This document shows positions 1-8,694 of a stretch of 64,000 bases of DNA, one piece after another. Position numbers and translations under genes: made by a program. Origin of the DNA: Streptomyces sp. NBC_00513 (GTDB lineage Bacteria > Actinomycetota > Actinomycetes > Streptomycetales > Streptomycetaceae); assembly GCF_041431415.1 (NCBI RefSeq), contig NZ_CP107845.1:620001-684000 (forward strand). Direction: 5' to 3'. The notes under the pieces are model-generated. The model saw only the letters and a program-made list of their open reading frames with translations, had not been told where the DNA came from and ran no database searches. Position 1 is the stretch's first letter. Each line of letters opens with the position of its first letter.

Positions 1-22
1 CGAACCGGGACGGTGGCAGAGC

Positions 23-676
23 ATGGCGACGACGGGCGCGAGCACCCCGCGGGAGCGCTACCGAGCCCAGGTACGGACGGAGATCACGGAACGCGCCTGG
101 GAGCAGATCGCCACGGCGGGGGCGTCAGCGCTCTCGCTCAACGCGATTGCCAAACAGATGGGCATGAGCGGACCGGCCCTCTACCGCTATTTCGCCAGTC
201 GCGACGACCTGATCACCGAACTCGTCCGGGGGGCATACCGAAGCCTCGCCGACGTCCTCGGCGAGGCTTCCTCCACCGGTGCGGACCTTGCCGGGCTGGC
301 TCACACCCTGCGCGGCTGGGCCTTGGCGGACCCTCAGCGGTACTTCCTCGTCTACGGCACCCCGATCCCCGGCTATCAAGCCCCCGAGGACACCCTCGCC
401 ATCTCCTCCGAGATCATGACGATCCTGCTCGACGCGTGTACGGCGCTCACCCCGGGCAACACCGTGACGGCCTTCGGCACCCATCTGGACGGCCACCGGG
501 ACTGGGCCGCCGGCAACCCCGCCCCGCCCGAGGCCCTCCACCGGTTCCTGACGTTCTGGACCCGCATGCACGGCGTCCTGTCACTGGAACTCGCCGGGCA
601 TTTCGCGGGCATGGACCTCGACCCGGCGCTGCTCTTCGCGGCGGAACTGGAAGACCTGCTGAAACCTCGATCCTGA
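23..676 (+). CDS. TetR/AcrR-family transcriptional regulator
   Basis: A 217-residue one-component regulator. The N-terminal helix-turn-helix lies at about residues 37-60 (LSLNAIAKQMG, then PALYRYFASRDDL), the classic TetR_N signature; the C-terminal ~140 residues resemble the WHG-type ligand-binding half (TetR_C_33 group). It starts at the ATG at 23 and no strong ribosome site is visible. It ends 30 bases from the convergent Q/N-rich gene, so it is probably monocistronic. Its upstream region lies outside the window, so its operator cannot be seen. Its targets and ligand are unknown. The fold is certain from sequence; repressor function is inferred from the family. Confidence 0.92.
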   Translation: MATTGASTPRERYRAQVRTEITERAWEQIATAGASALSLNAIAKQMGMSGPALYRYFASRDDLITELVRGAYRSLADVLGEASSTGADLAGLAHTLRGWALADPQRYFLVYGTPIPGYQAPEDTLAISSEIMTILLDACTALTPGNTVTAFGTHLDGHRDWAAGNPAPPEALHRFLTFWTRMHGVLSLELAGHFAGMDLDPALLFAAELEDLLKPRS

Positions 677-705
677 GGCCCCCGCCCCACTGGTCCGCAC
701 CTCCG

Positions 706-1161
706 TCATTCTTGGTTCTGCTGGTTCTGGTTCTGCTGGTTCTGGTTCTGCTGGTTCTGCTGGTTCTGGTCGTTCTGGTTCTGCTGCTCGTTCTGGTTCT
801 GGTCGTTCCGCGTCGAGTCGTCCTGCTTCTCGGTCGACTCCTTGAAGCCACTGCACTCCGTGCGGTCATTGCCTTGCGACACGGTGTACTTGGCGTTCTC
901 CACGTTCATCATCTGGAACCCGCCGTCACCGCCGATGGCGAACGAGCCACCCGCGGCGGTCGGCGAGGACAGGAACGCGGAACCCGGCGTGAAGCCGCCG
1001 CCCGACAGGTGCACCTTCCCGTTGGGGAAGACACCGGAGATGGAGCAGGTGGCGGTGGGGGCGGCGGCGGCCTGGCCCCATGCGAGGACGGCCGGGGCGA
1101 CGAGAAGCGAGCCGGCCATGGCGGGGACGAGCAGTGCGTGGCGTATGCGTCGGTGGGACAT
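706..1161 (-). CDS. Secreted protein with Gln/Asn-rich C-terminal tail
   Basis: A 151-residue protein with a Sec-type signal peptide (RR, hydrophobic core, Ala-rich cleavage region ending near residue 34), a small beta-rich globular part with two cysteines (C39, C103) likely to form a disulfide, and residues ~119-151 made almost only of Gln and Asn. The ATG at 1161 is preceded by GGAGG at good spacing; the frame continues upstream but without a start that has a ribosome site. I do not recognise the core family. The tail resembles low-complexity Q/N segments of aggregation-prone proteins. Export is predicted with good confidence; function is unknown. Confidence 0.8.
   Translation of the reverse strand: MSHRRIRHALLVPAMAGSLLVAPAVLAWGQAAAAPTATCSISGVFPNGKVHLSGGGFTPGSAFLSSPTAAGGSFAIGGDGGFQMMNVENAKYTVSQGNDRTECSGFKESTEKQDDSTRNDQNQNEQQNQNDQNQQNQQNQNQQNQNQQNQE
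710..815. repeat. Degenerate hexamer repeat coding the Q/N tail
   Basis: Iterations of TTCTGG/TTCTGCTGG on the plus strand, which on the coding (minus) strand read CAG and AAC codons of the neighbouring secreted protein. Such a tract is prone to slippage and to length variation between strains. Confidence 0.8.
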
Positions 1162-1820
1162 GGATCCTCCCGAAGGAGACGTGAAGGCGTGAGGGGAGCG
1201 TGACGACGGGGGCCCGCCCGCCTGCGTCCGGCGCAGCACGGCGCGGCCCTCCTGCGGGGCCCGCGCTCCTCGATCCGGCGTCGGCCACGGGCGAACGGGG
1301 ACGAGGCAGCGGGGCGGAATCGATCCGTCCGTCCCATCCTCCCCCGCCGGGCCGGAGGTGTCGATCCCGCACGCAAGGCCACCCACCCCCGCACGCCCCC
1401 TCCCCCGGCCCCGAGTACCGGACCCCGAGTGCCCGACCGTGCGTGCCCGACTGCGTGCCCGACTGCGGCCCGCCCCCGCGTACACGTACGTACGCCCACA
1501 GCGGCCACCCTCCCGTGGCGCGAGGCCGGGCGACCACGAGCGCAGCCGGTGCGAACCGCCCTCCGGCCCGGTCGGCGGGGGCCGGCCGGAGCCGCGGCGC
1601 CGTCCTGTCCCATTCACTTTTCACGGCCGCCATTCCGATATCCGGGCACCTTCTGTTTCAATCAGCCGTCAAGTGGCGTGAAACGGCCGCTCTTTGCCGC
1701 GTCCGGGACCGGCGAGGAGCGCCGGCGCGCCACCCTTCGTGCCTCGCTTGACCGGCGGGCCCGAAGAGGATCCCCGGGCGGTTCCGCCCGGGGCCGACCG
1801 CGGTGAGGGGAGCCGATGTG
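1162..1820. other. 660-base divergent intergenic region
   Basis: No credible gene. The long frames here are Arg/Pro-rich shadows. It holds the ribosome site of the minus-strand secreted gene, a short direct repeat of GTGCCCGACTGC around 1430-1465, and an arm pair GTTTCA...TGAAAC around 1657-1684. The sequence from 1610 to 1690 is locally less GC-rich and is the likeliest promoter area for the ATPase gene at 1821, but I cannot name a clear -35/-10 pair. Confidence 0.5.
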
Positions 1821-3824
1821 GTGTCCGTAGGAGAGAGACTGACCAGGACGCGGGAGCGGGCGTTCATAGGCCGGGAGGAGCAACTCGACACGTTCGAGGC
1901 GGCTTTGGCAGGCGATCCACAGGCGCCGTTCGCGTTCTACGTGTGTGGACCGGGCGGCATAGGCAAGTCGACGCTGCTGCGACGGATGGCGGACCGTGCC
2001 CGTGCGGCGGGCCGGCCGCTCGTCGAACTCGACGGTCGTTTCGTCGAGCGGGACCCCGCCGATTTCGAGCGTGCCGCCGACACCTTCGTGAAGGTCCCGG
2101 GCACCGTCCTGCTCGTGGACTCCTTCGAGCACTGCCAGTGGCTGGAGAGCCGGCTGTGGCACCAGTTCCTGCCCCGTGCCGCCGACGACGCGCTGGTGGT
2201 CCTCGCCGGCCGGCACGCCCCGCAGCCGCAGTGGACCGCCGACCCCGCCTGGTCCCCGCTCCTGCACGTGACCGAACTGGAGCCGTTCTCCGAGGAGCAG
2301 GCTCTCAGCCTGCTGGTGGCTGCCCGGATCAGGCCCGAACTGCGCGACCCGGTGCTCCGCTTCGCCGGGGGCAATCCGCTGGCCCTGTCCCTCGCGGCCG
2401 CGTCGGGATCGACCGGCTGCGCACAGGAGGACATCTGGGCGCCCTCGGCGGACGTCCTGCGCACCCTGTTGGCGGGGTTGATCGGTGAGGTGCCCACAGC
2501 GGCCCACCGCCGCGCCCTGGAGGTGGCGGCGCAAGCCCGCTCGACGTCCGAGGAACTGCTCACCGCTGTCCTGCCGGAGGAGGACGCCCATCAGCTCTTC
2601 TCCTGGCTGAGGGACCTCCCCTTCATGGAGTCCACGCACCGGGGGCTCCACCCGCACGACGCCGCACGCGAGACGTTGGCCGCCGACCTGCGCTGGCGAG
2701 CACCGAACGCCTTCGAGGCCGTGCGCCGGCGCCTGGCCGACGAGTACCTGCGCCTCCTGCGCGAGGCACCCGAGGAGCAGGTGTGGACCGTCACCGACGA
2801 ACTCTTCCACCTCTTTCGGGAAGGGAAGACCCTGGCCCGGCTGCGCACCTGGTCCCGCGAGGACGAGGTGCACGACCGCCCTCTGCACCCGGACGACCTC
2901 GATGCCGTGCTGCGCATGGCCGAGGACACCGAAGGGCCCGCCTCCGCGGAACTGGTCCGCTACTGGGCGCGGCGTCAGCCGCAGGCCTTCAGCGTCTACC
3001 GTCTCGTCAACACGGGCCGGATCGTGGCGTTCACGGCCCGGCTGGCCCTGGCGGCCCCTGCCGACCCCGAGGACCTGGCCACCGATCCCGTCGTCGCCGC
3101 CGCGTGGCGGTACACCGAGGCCACCGCGCCGGTGAGCCCCGGCCAGCACATCGGCGTCAGCCGCTTCTCGGTCTACCCCGAGCGTTACCAGGTCCCTTCG
3201 CGCGTCATCGACCTGAGCAGTTCCCGCGCCCAGGCGGAGTCGGCCCGTGCCCGTGGTCGGGCCTACGGCTTCGCCGTGTACCGGGATGCCGAGACCTGGG
3301 CCGAACGCGTCAAGGGCACCCTCGCCGACACCGGCGCCCGCCCGCGGGTCGGTGCGTACACGTACGGCCTGTTCAGCGTCGACTGGCGCCGGATACCCGT
3401 GGAGGCGTGGCTCCAGAGCTTCATATCGACCACCGAGGAGCCGGTCTCGCCCGGACCGTCGCCCATCTCGCGTTCCTTGTTCGACCAGGGCGTACGGGAG
3501 GCGTTGGCGCACTGGCGTGACGCCGGGGCCTTCGCCGCCTGCGCCCTGCTGCGCAGCCGTCTCGCGGCGGACTTCGCCGATCCCGTCGCGGAGTTGCGCG
3601 CTCTGCTGCGCCAAGCCGTCGACGATCTCGCGCAGGACCCGCGCGGGGTGCGCGCCCGCGAGGCCCTGGCGGCGGGCTACTTCTCCGGTGCACCCACCCA
3701 GGAAGCCGCCGCCCGCCGCCTCGGCCTTCCGTACGGCACCTACCGGCGTCACCTGCGTCAGGGCCTGGACCTGCTGTGCGAGGCCTTGTGGCAGCAGGAG
3801 CTCGACGGCCCCCGGTCACGGTAG
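1821..3824 (+). CDS. P-loop ATPase with C-terminal sigma-4-like HTH
   Basis: About 667 residues. A STAND/AAA-type nucleotide-binding domain is at the N-terminus: FIGREEQL at ~15-22, Walker A GPGGIGKST at ~43-51, Walker B VLLVD at ~96-100. The last ~60 residues form a helix-turn-helix of sigma-region-4 type (TQEAAARRLGLPYGTYRRHL). The long middle is helical. This architecture suggests an ATP-dependent transcriptional regulator, related in layout to LuxR/SARP-type STAND regulators. GTG codons at 1803, 1818 and 1821 are possible starts; 1821 is chosen because AGGGGAG lies 8 bases before it. No partner gene is adjacent. The molecular role is inferred. Confidence 0.85.
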   Translation: MSVGERLTRTRERAFIGREEQLDTFEAALAGDPQAPFAFYVCGPGGIGKSTLLRRMADRARAAGRPLVELDGRFVERDPADFERAADTFVKVPGTVLLVDSFEHCQWLESRLWHQFLPRAADDALVVLAGRHAPQPQWTADPAWSPLLHVTELEPFSEEQALSLLVAARIRPELRDPVLRFAGGNPLALSLAAASGSTGCAQEDIWAPSADVLRTLLAGLIGEVPTAAHRRALEVAAQARSTSEELLTAVLPEEDAHQLFSWLRDLPFMESTHRGLHPHDAARETLAADLRWRAPNAFEAVRRRLADEYLRLLREAPEEQVWTVTDELFHLFREGKTLARLRTWSREDEVHDRPLHPDDLDAVLRMAEDTEGPASAELVRYWARRQPQAFSVYRLVNTGRIVAFTARLALAAPADPEDLATDPVVAAAWRYTEATAPVSPGQHIGVSRFSVYPERYQVPSRVIDLSSSRAQAESARARGRAYGFAVYRDAETWAERVKGTLADTGARPRVGAYTYGLFSVDWRRIPVEAWLQSFISTTEEPVSPGPSPISRSLFDQGVREALAHWRDAGAFAACALLRSRLAADFADPVAELRALLRQAVDDLAQDPRGVRAREALAAGYFSGAPTQEAAARRLGLPYGTYRRHLRQGLDLLCEALWQQELDGPRSR

Positions 3825-3868
3825 ACAACGGGGGGAGGGCGCGCGCACGCCTTCGGCGGCGCCGGGGT

Positions 3869-3927
3869 GGACAGGCGCGGACAGGAGTGGACAGTGGGCG
3901 CGCCCGGCTGCCCTGGATAGTGGACAG
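3869..3927. repeat. GGACAG repeats in 10-bp phase
   Basis: GGACAG occurs at 3869, 3879 and 3889, exactly one helical turn apart, with a fourth copy at 3922. The cluster lies between the ATPase gene and the carotenoid oxygenase gene, 170-230 bases before the latter's start. Helically phased identical half-sites suggest a binding array for a regulator. This is inference only. Confidence 0.4.
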
Positions 3928-4098
3928 CCCCCCGCAGGAGGCTGTGCGCCATGAACCTCCTCCACCCCACACGGACGGGGCGCCTCTCCCGGCCGCCGGC
4001 CGGGCGGCGGCGGCCCCGACGCTGAACCGACGGGCCCGGCCTCATCTCGGTGACGCCGCCTGACGTTTCATCACATCCACCGAAGGAAACCCCCTGCC

Positions 4099-5463
4099 AT
4101 GACCGTCGACAAGCCCTACCTGACCGGCCACTTCACCCCCGTCGTCAACGAGGTCACGGCCACCGACCTCACAGTCGAGGGAACCCTGCCCACCGAGCTG
4201 ACCGGGCGGTTGTTCCGCAACGGCCACAACCCCAAGCCCGGTGTCACGCCCACCCACTGGTTCAAGGGCAGCGGGATGGTCCACGGCATCCGGCTGCGCG
4301 ACGGCCGCGCCGAGTGGTACCGCAACCGCTGGGTGCACACCCCCGCGCTGGAGGGCGCCCCGTACATGACGGAGCGGGGACCCGACCTGACGGCCAGTGC
4401 CGCCGGTACCCACATCATCGAGCACGGCGGACGGCTGCTCGCGCTGTGCGAGGCGAACCTGCCCTTCGAACTCACCCGGGACCTGGAGACGGTCGGGGCG
4501 TACGACTTCGACGGCAAGCTGCGGACGGCGATGACCGCGCACCCCAAGGAGGACCCCGTGACGGGCGAGCTCCACTTCTTCGGGTCCTCTCCGTTCCCGC
4601 CCTTCCTCGTGCACTACGTCGCCGACGCCAAGGGCGAGATCACCCACACCGCCGAGGTCCCGGGGGCGACCGCCTCGCTCAAGCACGACTTCGCCATCAC
4701 CCGCCACCACGTGGTCTTCGTGGAGGGCAACGTCACCTTCGACCCCACGGACCACTCCGGCATCCCGTACGGCTGGAGTGACCAGCAGCCCGCCCGCATC
4801 GGTGTCATGCCCCGCGGGGAGGACGGTGCCCGGAAGGTCCGCTGGTTCTCCATAGAGCCGGGCAACATGCTGCACGTCGCCAATGCCTTCGAGGACGGCC
4901 AGGGCCGCATCGTCCTGGAGGGCCCGACCGTGGACCGTGAGGGCTTCCGGCTCTCCTGGAACTGGTGGATCGGCGCGCCCGGGCGCGGCAGTGAACCCGT
5001 CGCCCGCTCCTACACCCGCCGTTGGGTGGTCGACATGGTGGCCGGCACCGTGGACGAGCAGATCATCGACGATCTGCCGGTGGAGTTCCCGACCCTCAAC
5101 GAGGAGTACCTGGGCGCCGAGAACCGCTACCACTACGCCATCTCCTTCCCCGACGAGAAGGGCTTCGGTGGGTACGGAGTGGTCAAGTACGACCGCACCA
5201 CCGGCGCCCGTCGCATCCACCAGGTCGGCGACGCCCGCATGCCCGGCGAAGCCGTCTTCGTTCCCGCCACCGGAGCCACGCGCGAGGACGACGGCTATCT
5301 GCTCACCGTCGTCTCCGACCTCAAGCAGGACGCCTCGCAACTGGTGGTCCTCGACGCGTCGGGTCTCGACCGGATCGCCACCGTCCACCTGCCCCACCGG
5401 GTGAGTGCCGGACTCCACGGCTCCTGGGTCCCCGACAGCGGGCCCGCCGAACTCGCGGGCTGA
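4099..5463 (+). CDS. Carotenoid oxygenase (RPE65/CCD family)
   Basis: A 454-residue non-haem iron dioxygenase of the carotenoid-cleavage family, which splits polyene or stilbene double bonds. The four iron-binding histidines expected of the seven-bladed propeller are visible at H148 (TAHPKED), H196 (KHDFAIT), H259 (NMLHVANAFED) and H440 (GLHGSWVP). N-terminal GRLFRNGHNP and HWFKGSGMVHG are typical of the family. Length is normal. The ATG at 4099 follows GAAGGAAA. The gene stands alone and is followed by a strong hairpin. The substrate (apocarotenoid or lignostilbene-like) cannot be told from sequence. It is soluble, with no signal peptide. Confidence 0.95.
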   Translation: MTVDKPYLTGHFTPVVNEVTATDLTVEGTLPTELTGRLFRNGHNPKPGVTPTHWFKGSGMVHGIRLRDGRAEWYRNRWVHTPALEGAPYMTERGPDLTASAAGTHIIEHGGRLLALCEANLPFELTRDLETVGAYDFDGKLRTAMTAHPKEDPVTGELHFFGSSPFPPFLVHYVADAKGEITHTAEVPGATASLKHDFAITRHHVVFVEGNVTFDPTDHSGIPYGWSDQQPARIGVMPRGEDGARKVRWFSIEPGNMLHVANAFEDGQGRIVLEGPTVDREGFRLSWNWWIGAPGRGSEPVARSYTRRWVVDMVAGTVDEQIIDDLPVEFPTLNEEYLGAENRYHYAISFPDEKGFGGYGVVKYDRTTGARRIHQVGDARMPGEAVFVPATGATREDDGYLLTVVSDLKQDASQLVVLDASGLDRIATVHLPHRVSAGLHGSWVPDSGPAELAG

Positions 5464-5523
5464 CCGGATCCGGAGTTCGCGACGGGACGGCCCGCTTCCG
5501 CCGCGCGCTCCGGCGTACGACCC

Positions 5524-5569
5524 GGCGGCGCGGCCGCCCTTCCCCGATCGGAAGGGCGGCCGCGCCGCC
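5524..5569. terminator. Perfect 20-bp hairpin
   Basis: Arms 5524-5543 and 5550-5569 are perfect complements with a 6-base loop. No T-run follows, as usual in Streptomyces. It ends the carotenoid oxygenase transcript and sits just before the next promoter. Confidence 0.85.
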
Positions 5570-5588
5570 GCCCGATCGGGCGGGCGCC

Positions 5589-5600
5589 TATCCTGCCGGG
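5589..5600 (+). promoter_or_regulatory. -10 box of a leaderless gene
   Basis: TATCCT at 5589-5594 is followed by 6 bases and then the ATG at 5601. No Shine-Dalgarno sequence is present, so transcription probably begins at or next to the start codon. Confidence 0.6.
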
Positions 5601-6251
5601 ATGATCAAGCCGATTGAACTCGTCATCTTCGACTGCGACGGTGTGCTGGTCGACAGCGAACGCATGGCGGCCCGTGTCCAGGTCGCCCTGGGCGCCGAGT
5701 TGGGCTGGCCCCTCACCGGCGATGAGGTCGTCGACCGTTTCATCGGGCGCTCGCACGCCTCCATTCGCGAGCAGGTTGCCGTCCGGCTGGGCGAGGAGAC
5801 GGCGGCGATCTGGTCGGAGCGGTTCGAGCAGCTGCATCGCGAGGCCGTGGACGCCGATCTCGCCCCCGTCGAGGGGCTGCCCGAGGCTCTCGACGCCCTC
5901 ACCCTGCCGACGTGCGTGGCCTCCAGCGGCTCGCACGACAAGATGCGCCACACCCTGGGCCGGACCGGCCTGTACGAGCGTTTCGCCGGCCGCATCTACA
6001 GCGCCGGCGAAGTCGCCCGCGGCAAGCCCGCCCCCGATCTGTTCCTGTACGCGGCCCGGAACATGGGGGTCGATCCCGCCGCCTGTGTGGTGGTCGAGGA
6101 CAGCCGGCCCGGCGTCCAGGCCGCCCGTGCGGCCGGCATGCGCGCCTTCGGTTACGCGGGCGGTCTGACTCCGGCCGAACGCCTCGAGGGCCCCGGTACC
6201 ACCGTCTTCCACGACATGCGCGCGCTCCCCGCCCTCATCGCCGGGCAGTAG
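5601..6251 (+). CDS. HAD-superfamily phosphatase (beta-phosphoglucomutase-like)
   Basis: A 216-residue haloacid-dehalogenase-type hydrolase, subfamily IA. Motif I is FDCDGVLVD (nucleophile D11, acid D13), motif II ASSGS, motif III Lys in ARGKPAPD, and motif IV VVEDSRPGV. A helical cap lies between motifs I and II. It should dephosphorylate a small phosphorylated metabolite, or isomerise a sugar phosphate as YcjU/PGMB-type relatives do; the substrate is not predictable. The start is fixed by the leaderless promoter immediately upstream. It is convergent with the DUF4232 gene. Confidence 0.93.
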   Translation: MIKPIELVIFDCDGVLVDSERMAARVQVALGAELGWPLTGDEVVDRFIGRSHASIREQVAVRLGEETAAIWSERFEQLHREAVDADLAPVEGLPEALDALTLPTCVASSGSHDKMRHTLGRTGLYERFAGRIYSAGEVARGKPAPDLFLYAARNMGVDPAACVVVEDSRPGVQAARAAGMRAFGYAGGLTPAERLEGPGTTVFHDMRALPALIAGQ

Positions 6252-6314
6252 CCCCTGCTCGCCGCGCGGGGCCGGCCGCGGACGGTGGCGACGACCGGCC
6301 ATGATTCGCGACGG

Positions 6315-6812
6315 CTACGGCGTGACCGGGCTGACCGTGAAGCGGTTCGAGCAGACCTGGAAGGGCGTCTTGAGCAGGACCGCGTCCTTGGAGGCGGGCG
6401 CGTAGACCTTCAGGAACGCCCCCTTGGGCAGGCACGGGCCGCCGATCGGTCCGTTCGTCGTGTGGAGGACGGCCGTGGCGCTGCGCCCGGGGGCGAGGGA
6501 GACGGCGGCGGGCACCTGCCCGTCCCGGTCCGCCGGCTTCCCGATCTGCTTCTGCTCCTCGCTCAGAACGCTGACGCCCGGGTATCCGAGCAGGGTGCAC
6601 GGACGGTCGCCGGTGTTGGTGAAGCGCAGCGGTACGTACAGTTGCCCGGCTCCGACGTCCGGCGGCCCGGCGGACACGCTGAGGTCTCCCGACGCGCAGG
6701 TGCTCGCCCGTACCGGCCTCTCGGCGGCGGCCACCGGACCGACGGACACCAGCGTGGCTCCCACGGCCACGGCCAGGAGGGCGGGAATCGCTGTTCGTGC
6801 GGAGGTCGCCAT
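6315..6812 (-). CDS. Secreted DUF4232 protein
   Basis: 165 residues. A signal peptide with a hydrophobic core (residues ~10-28) ends in VAAAE. The rest matches DUF4232 features: an early Cys in ASTCASGDLSV, VPLRFTNTGDRPCTLLGYPGV, and a late QVCSNRFTV, giving two disulfide pairs in an immunoglobulin-like fold. These proteins are exported, often lipid- or wall-associated, and have no known activity. GAGGTGA precedes the ATG at 6812. It is the second of two neighbouring minus-strand genes for envelope proteins. Confidence 0.88.
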   Translation of the reverse strand: MATSARTAIPALLAVAVGATLVSVGPVAAAERPVRASTCASGDLSVSAGPPDVGAGQLYVPLRFTNTGDRPCTLLGYPGVSVLSEEQKQIGKPADRDGQVPAAVSLAPGRSATAVLHTTNGPIGGPCLPKGAFLKVYAPASKDAVLLKTPFQVCSNRFTVSPVTP

Positions 6813-6908
6813 GACTCACCTCGATCGTCGGGCCGGCGCGGGCGCCGGCACGGATGGTTGATGTCCGTCGCACCTACCCGTGATGCCGTCCCCGATGCAT
6901 GGTGGGCG

Positions 6909-7343
6909 TCACGGGGTGGGTCGCGGTGAACCCCCGCCCGCGGCTTTGGACAGGGCCTGGCACAGCGCCCATACGCTGAGGCCGAACATCAGGACGCCCA
7001 GGGGTACATGCAGCGTCGGTTCGTGCGCGATGCCCAGGACGACCTGGACGGAGGCGAGTGCGAGGAAGCCGGACGCGTACAGGATGGGGCGGGCCTCGCC
7101 GCCGCCCGGTCGCCACGCCAGGATCGCGGCGAGCACGTACAGCATCGACGCCCCGTACATCACGCGCGCTCCGACGCCGTGCAACACCTCGCCGTGGGAC
7201 GAGGACAGCAGCAGTCCGGCGGTGGCCGCCTGGAAGAAGATGGCCAGGGTTTGCAGGCCGATCGCGACCTGCGGGAACGTCAGTCCGCCTCCGCCCGGTG
7301 TGGCCGTCGTGCGGATGGTCGTCCGGGTCGTCCTGGGCGCCAT
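6909..7343 (-). CDS. Small integral membrane protein, four predicted helices
   Basis: 144 residues with a Thr/Arg-rich N-terminal stretch and then about four membrane helices (near residues 22-46, 60-76, 85-104 and 112-130). I do not recognise a named family with certainty. GAGGGG lies 8 bases before the ATG at 7343. It is divergent from the sigma factor gene at 7529, with ~185 bases of shared upstream DNA. Membrane location is well supported; function is unknown. Confidence 0.75.
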   Translation of the reverse strand: MAPRTTRTTIRTTATPGGGGLTFPQVAIGLQTLAIFFQAATAGLLLSSSHGEVLHGVGARVMYGASMLYVLAAILAWRPGGGEARPILYASGFLALASVQVVLGIAHEPTLHVPLGVLMFGLSVWALCQALSKAAGGGSPRPTP

Positions 7344-7528
7344 GATGTGGACCCCTCTTCTGCCTCGCGGCGGTGGATCAGTAGTGTCTGCATTCGCTCT
7401 TCACTCACTCGACGACGCAGGCCCGCGATTTGTGAGGCGAGGCGCCGAACCCGGTTGTCCGGTGCGGTGTTTCGCCGCCGTGGAGAGATCCGGAATGAGC
7501 GGGCGAAGCGAACGAGGAGAGGCAGGCA

Positions 7529-8488
7529 GTGGTCCGGAGCATGAGCGCCGCGTCCGAGCCGGGTCACAGCCGGTCCGAGCCCCACCTGACCGTGGTCGTC
7601 GGCGAGCGGCGCCGGTTGATCAATCTCGCCTACAGGCTGCTCGGTTCGTCGACCGAGGCCGAGGACGCCGTCCAGGAGGCCTACACCCGCTGGTTCGCGC
7701 TGTCCCGGCAACAGCAGGAGGCCGTCGCGTCGCCCGGTGCCTGGCTGACGACGGTGGCCGGCCGGATCTGCCTGGACGTGCTCGGTTCGGCGCGGGCCCG
7801 ACGCGAGCGGTACGTCGGCCCGTGGATACCCGAGCCGCTGCCCGACCGTACGGAGTGGATCGGTGGGCGCGCGGGCGGCGGGACCGAGCCGGCCGACCCC
7901 GCCGACCAGATCGTCCTGGACGAGTCGGTGGACATGGCCTTCCTCGTCGTACTGGAGTCGATGACGCCGGCGGAACGCGTGGCGTTCATCCTGCACGACG
8001 TCTTCCGCTACCCCTTCGCCGAGGTCGCCACGATCGTCGGCCGGACGCCCGCGGCCTGCCGGCAGTTGGCGTCCTCGGGCCGTCGGCGCGTCCGTGCCGC
8101 GCGGAACCCGGCGCCGGCGGCCGGGCAGGCCGGTCTGGTTCGCCGGTTCAAGGAGGCTTGGGAGGCCAGGGACATCGAGACCCTCGTCGGTCTCCTCGAC
8201 CCCGACGCCACGATGACCGCGGATGGCGGCGGCCTCGTCGGAACCGTCCTGCGGCCGGTCGAAGGCGGCAGGAGCATCGCCCAGTACCTGATCCACATCG
8301 CCGCCAAGGCCCCGGGCCTGACACTCCTGGAGCGAACGGTCAACGGCCGGCCCGGCCTGGTCGCCCAGCACACCGGAGTCCCCGTGACCGTGGCCGCGTT
8401 CGACCTCACCGGCGACCGCGTCAGCCGCATCTGGGCGGTCCGCAACCCGGAGAAGCTCCGCGCGTGGACCGGTGACGCACAGACCTGA
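7529..8488 (+). CDS. ECF41-type RNA polymerase sigma factor
   Basis: 319 residues. Sigma region 2 (LINLAYRLLGSSTEAEDAVQEAYTRW) and region 4 (MTPAERVAFILHDVFRYPFAEVATIVGRT) are followed by a ~110-residue SnoaL-like C-terminal extension containing the DGGG and NPEKL motifs characteristic of ECF41/SigJ factors. In that group the extension regulates core binding, and targets are often carboxymuconolactone decarboxylases, oxidoreductases or epimerases. No anti-sigma gene is adjacent, as expected for this group. The GTG at 7529 has AGGAGAGG upstream. The small membrane protein and VOC genes nearby are possible targets, by position only. Confidence 0.95.
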   Translation: MVRSMSAASEPGHSRSEPHLTVVVGERRRLINLAYRLLGSSTEAEDAVQEAYTRWFALSRQQQEAVASPGAWLTTVAGRICLDVLGSARARRERYVGPWIPEPLPDRTEWIGGRAGGGTEPADPADQIVLDESVDMAFLVVLESMTPAERVAFILHDVFRYPFAEVATIVGRTPAACRQLASSGRRRVRAARNPAPAAGQAGLVRRFKEAWEARDIETLVGLLDPDATMTADGGGLVGTVLRPVEGGRSIAQYLIHIAAKAPGLTLLERTVNGRPGLVAQHTGVPVTVAAFDLTGDRVSRIWAVRNPEKLRAWTGDAQT

Positions 8489-8694
8489 TCCGGCGACACA
8501 TCCGCGGCGACGACCCCGGACGGTGGAGGTCGGCACTGGAATCAGGTCGACCGTGATCGTCTCGTCCGGTACGGTCGCGGAGTTGTTCTCACTGCTGGGA
8601 GCCCTGCGGTTCACGCGTGGCCTCCCCGGCGCCCACCAGGCCTTCGGCCCGCATCCGGTGTGAGGGCGAGTCGTGATCAGGAAGGCTGGGGCAC

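Noticed and set aside
1162..1820. Several long Arg/Pro-rich frames on both strands
   Set aside because: They overlap each other in GC-rich DNA, lack ribosome sites and have no recognisable domain; treated as shadows.
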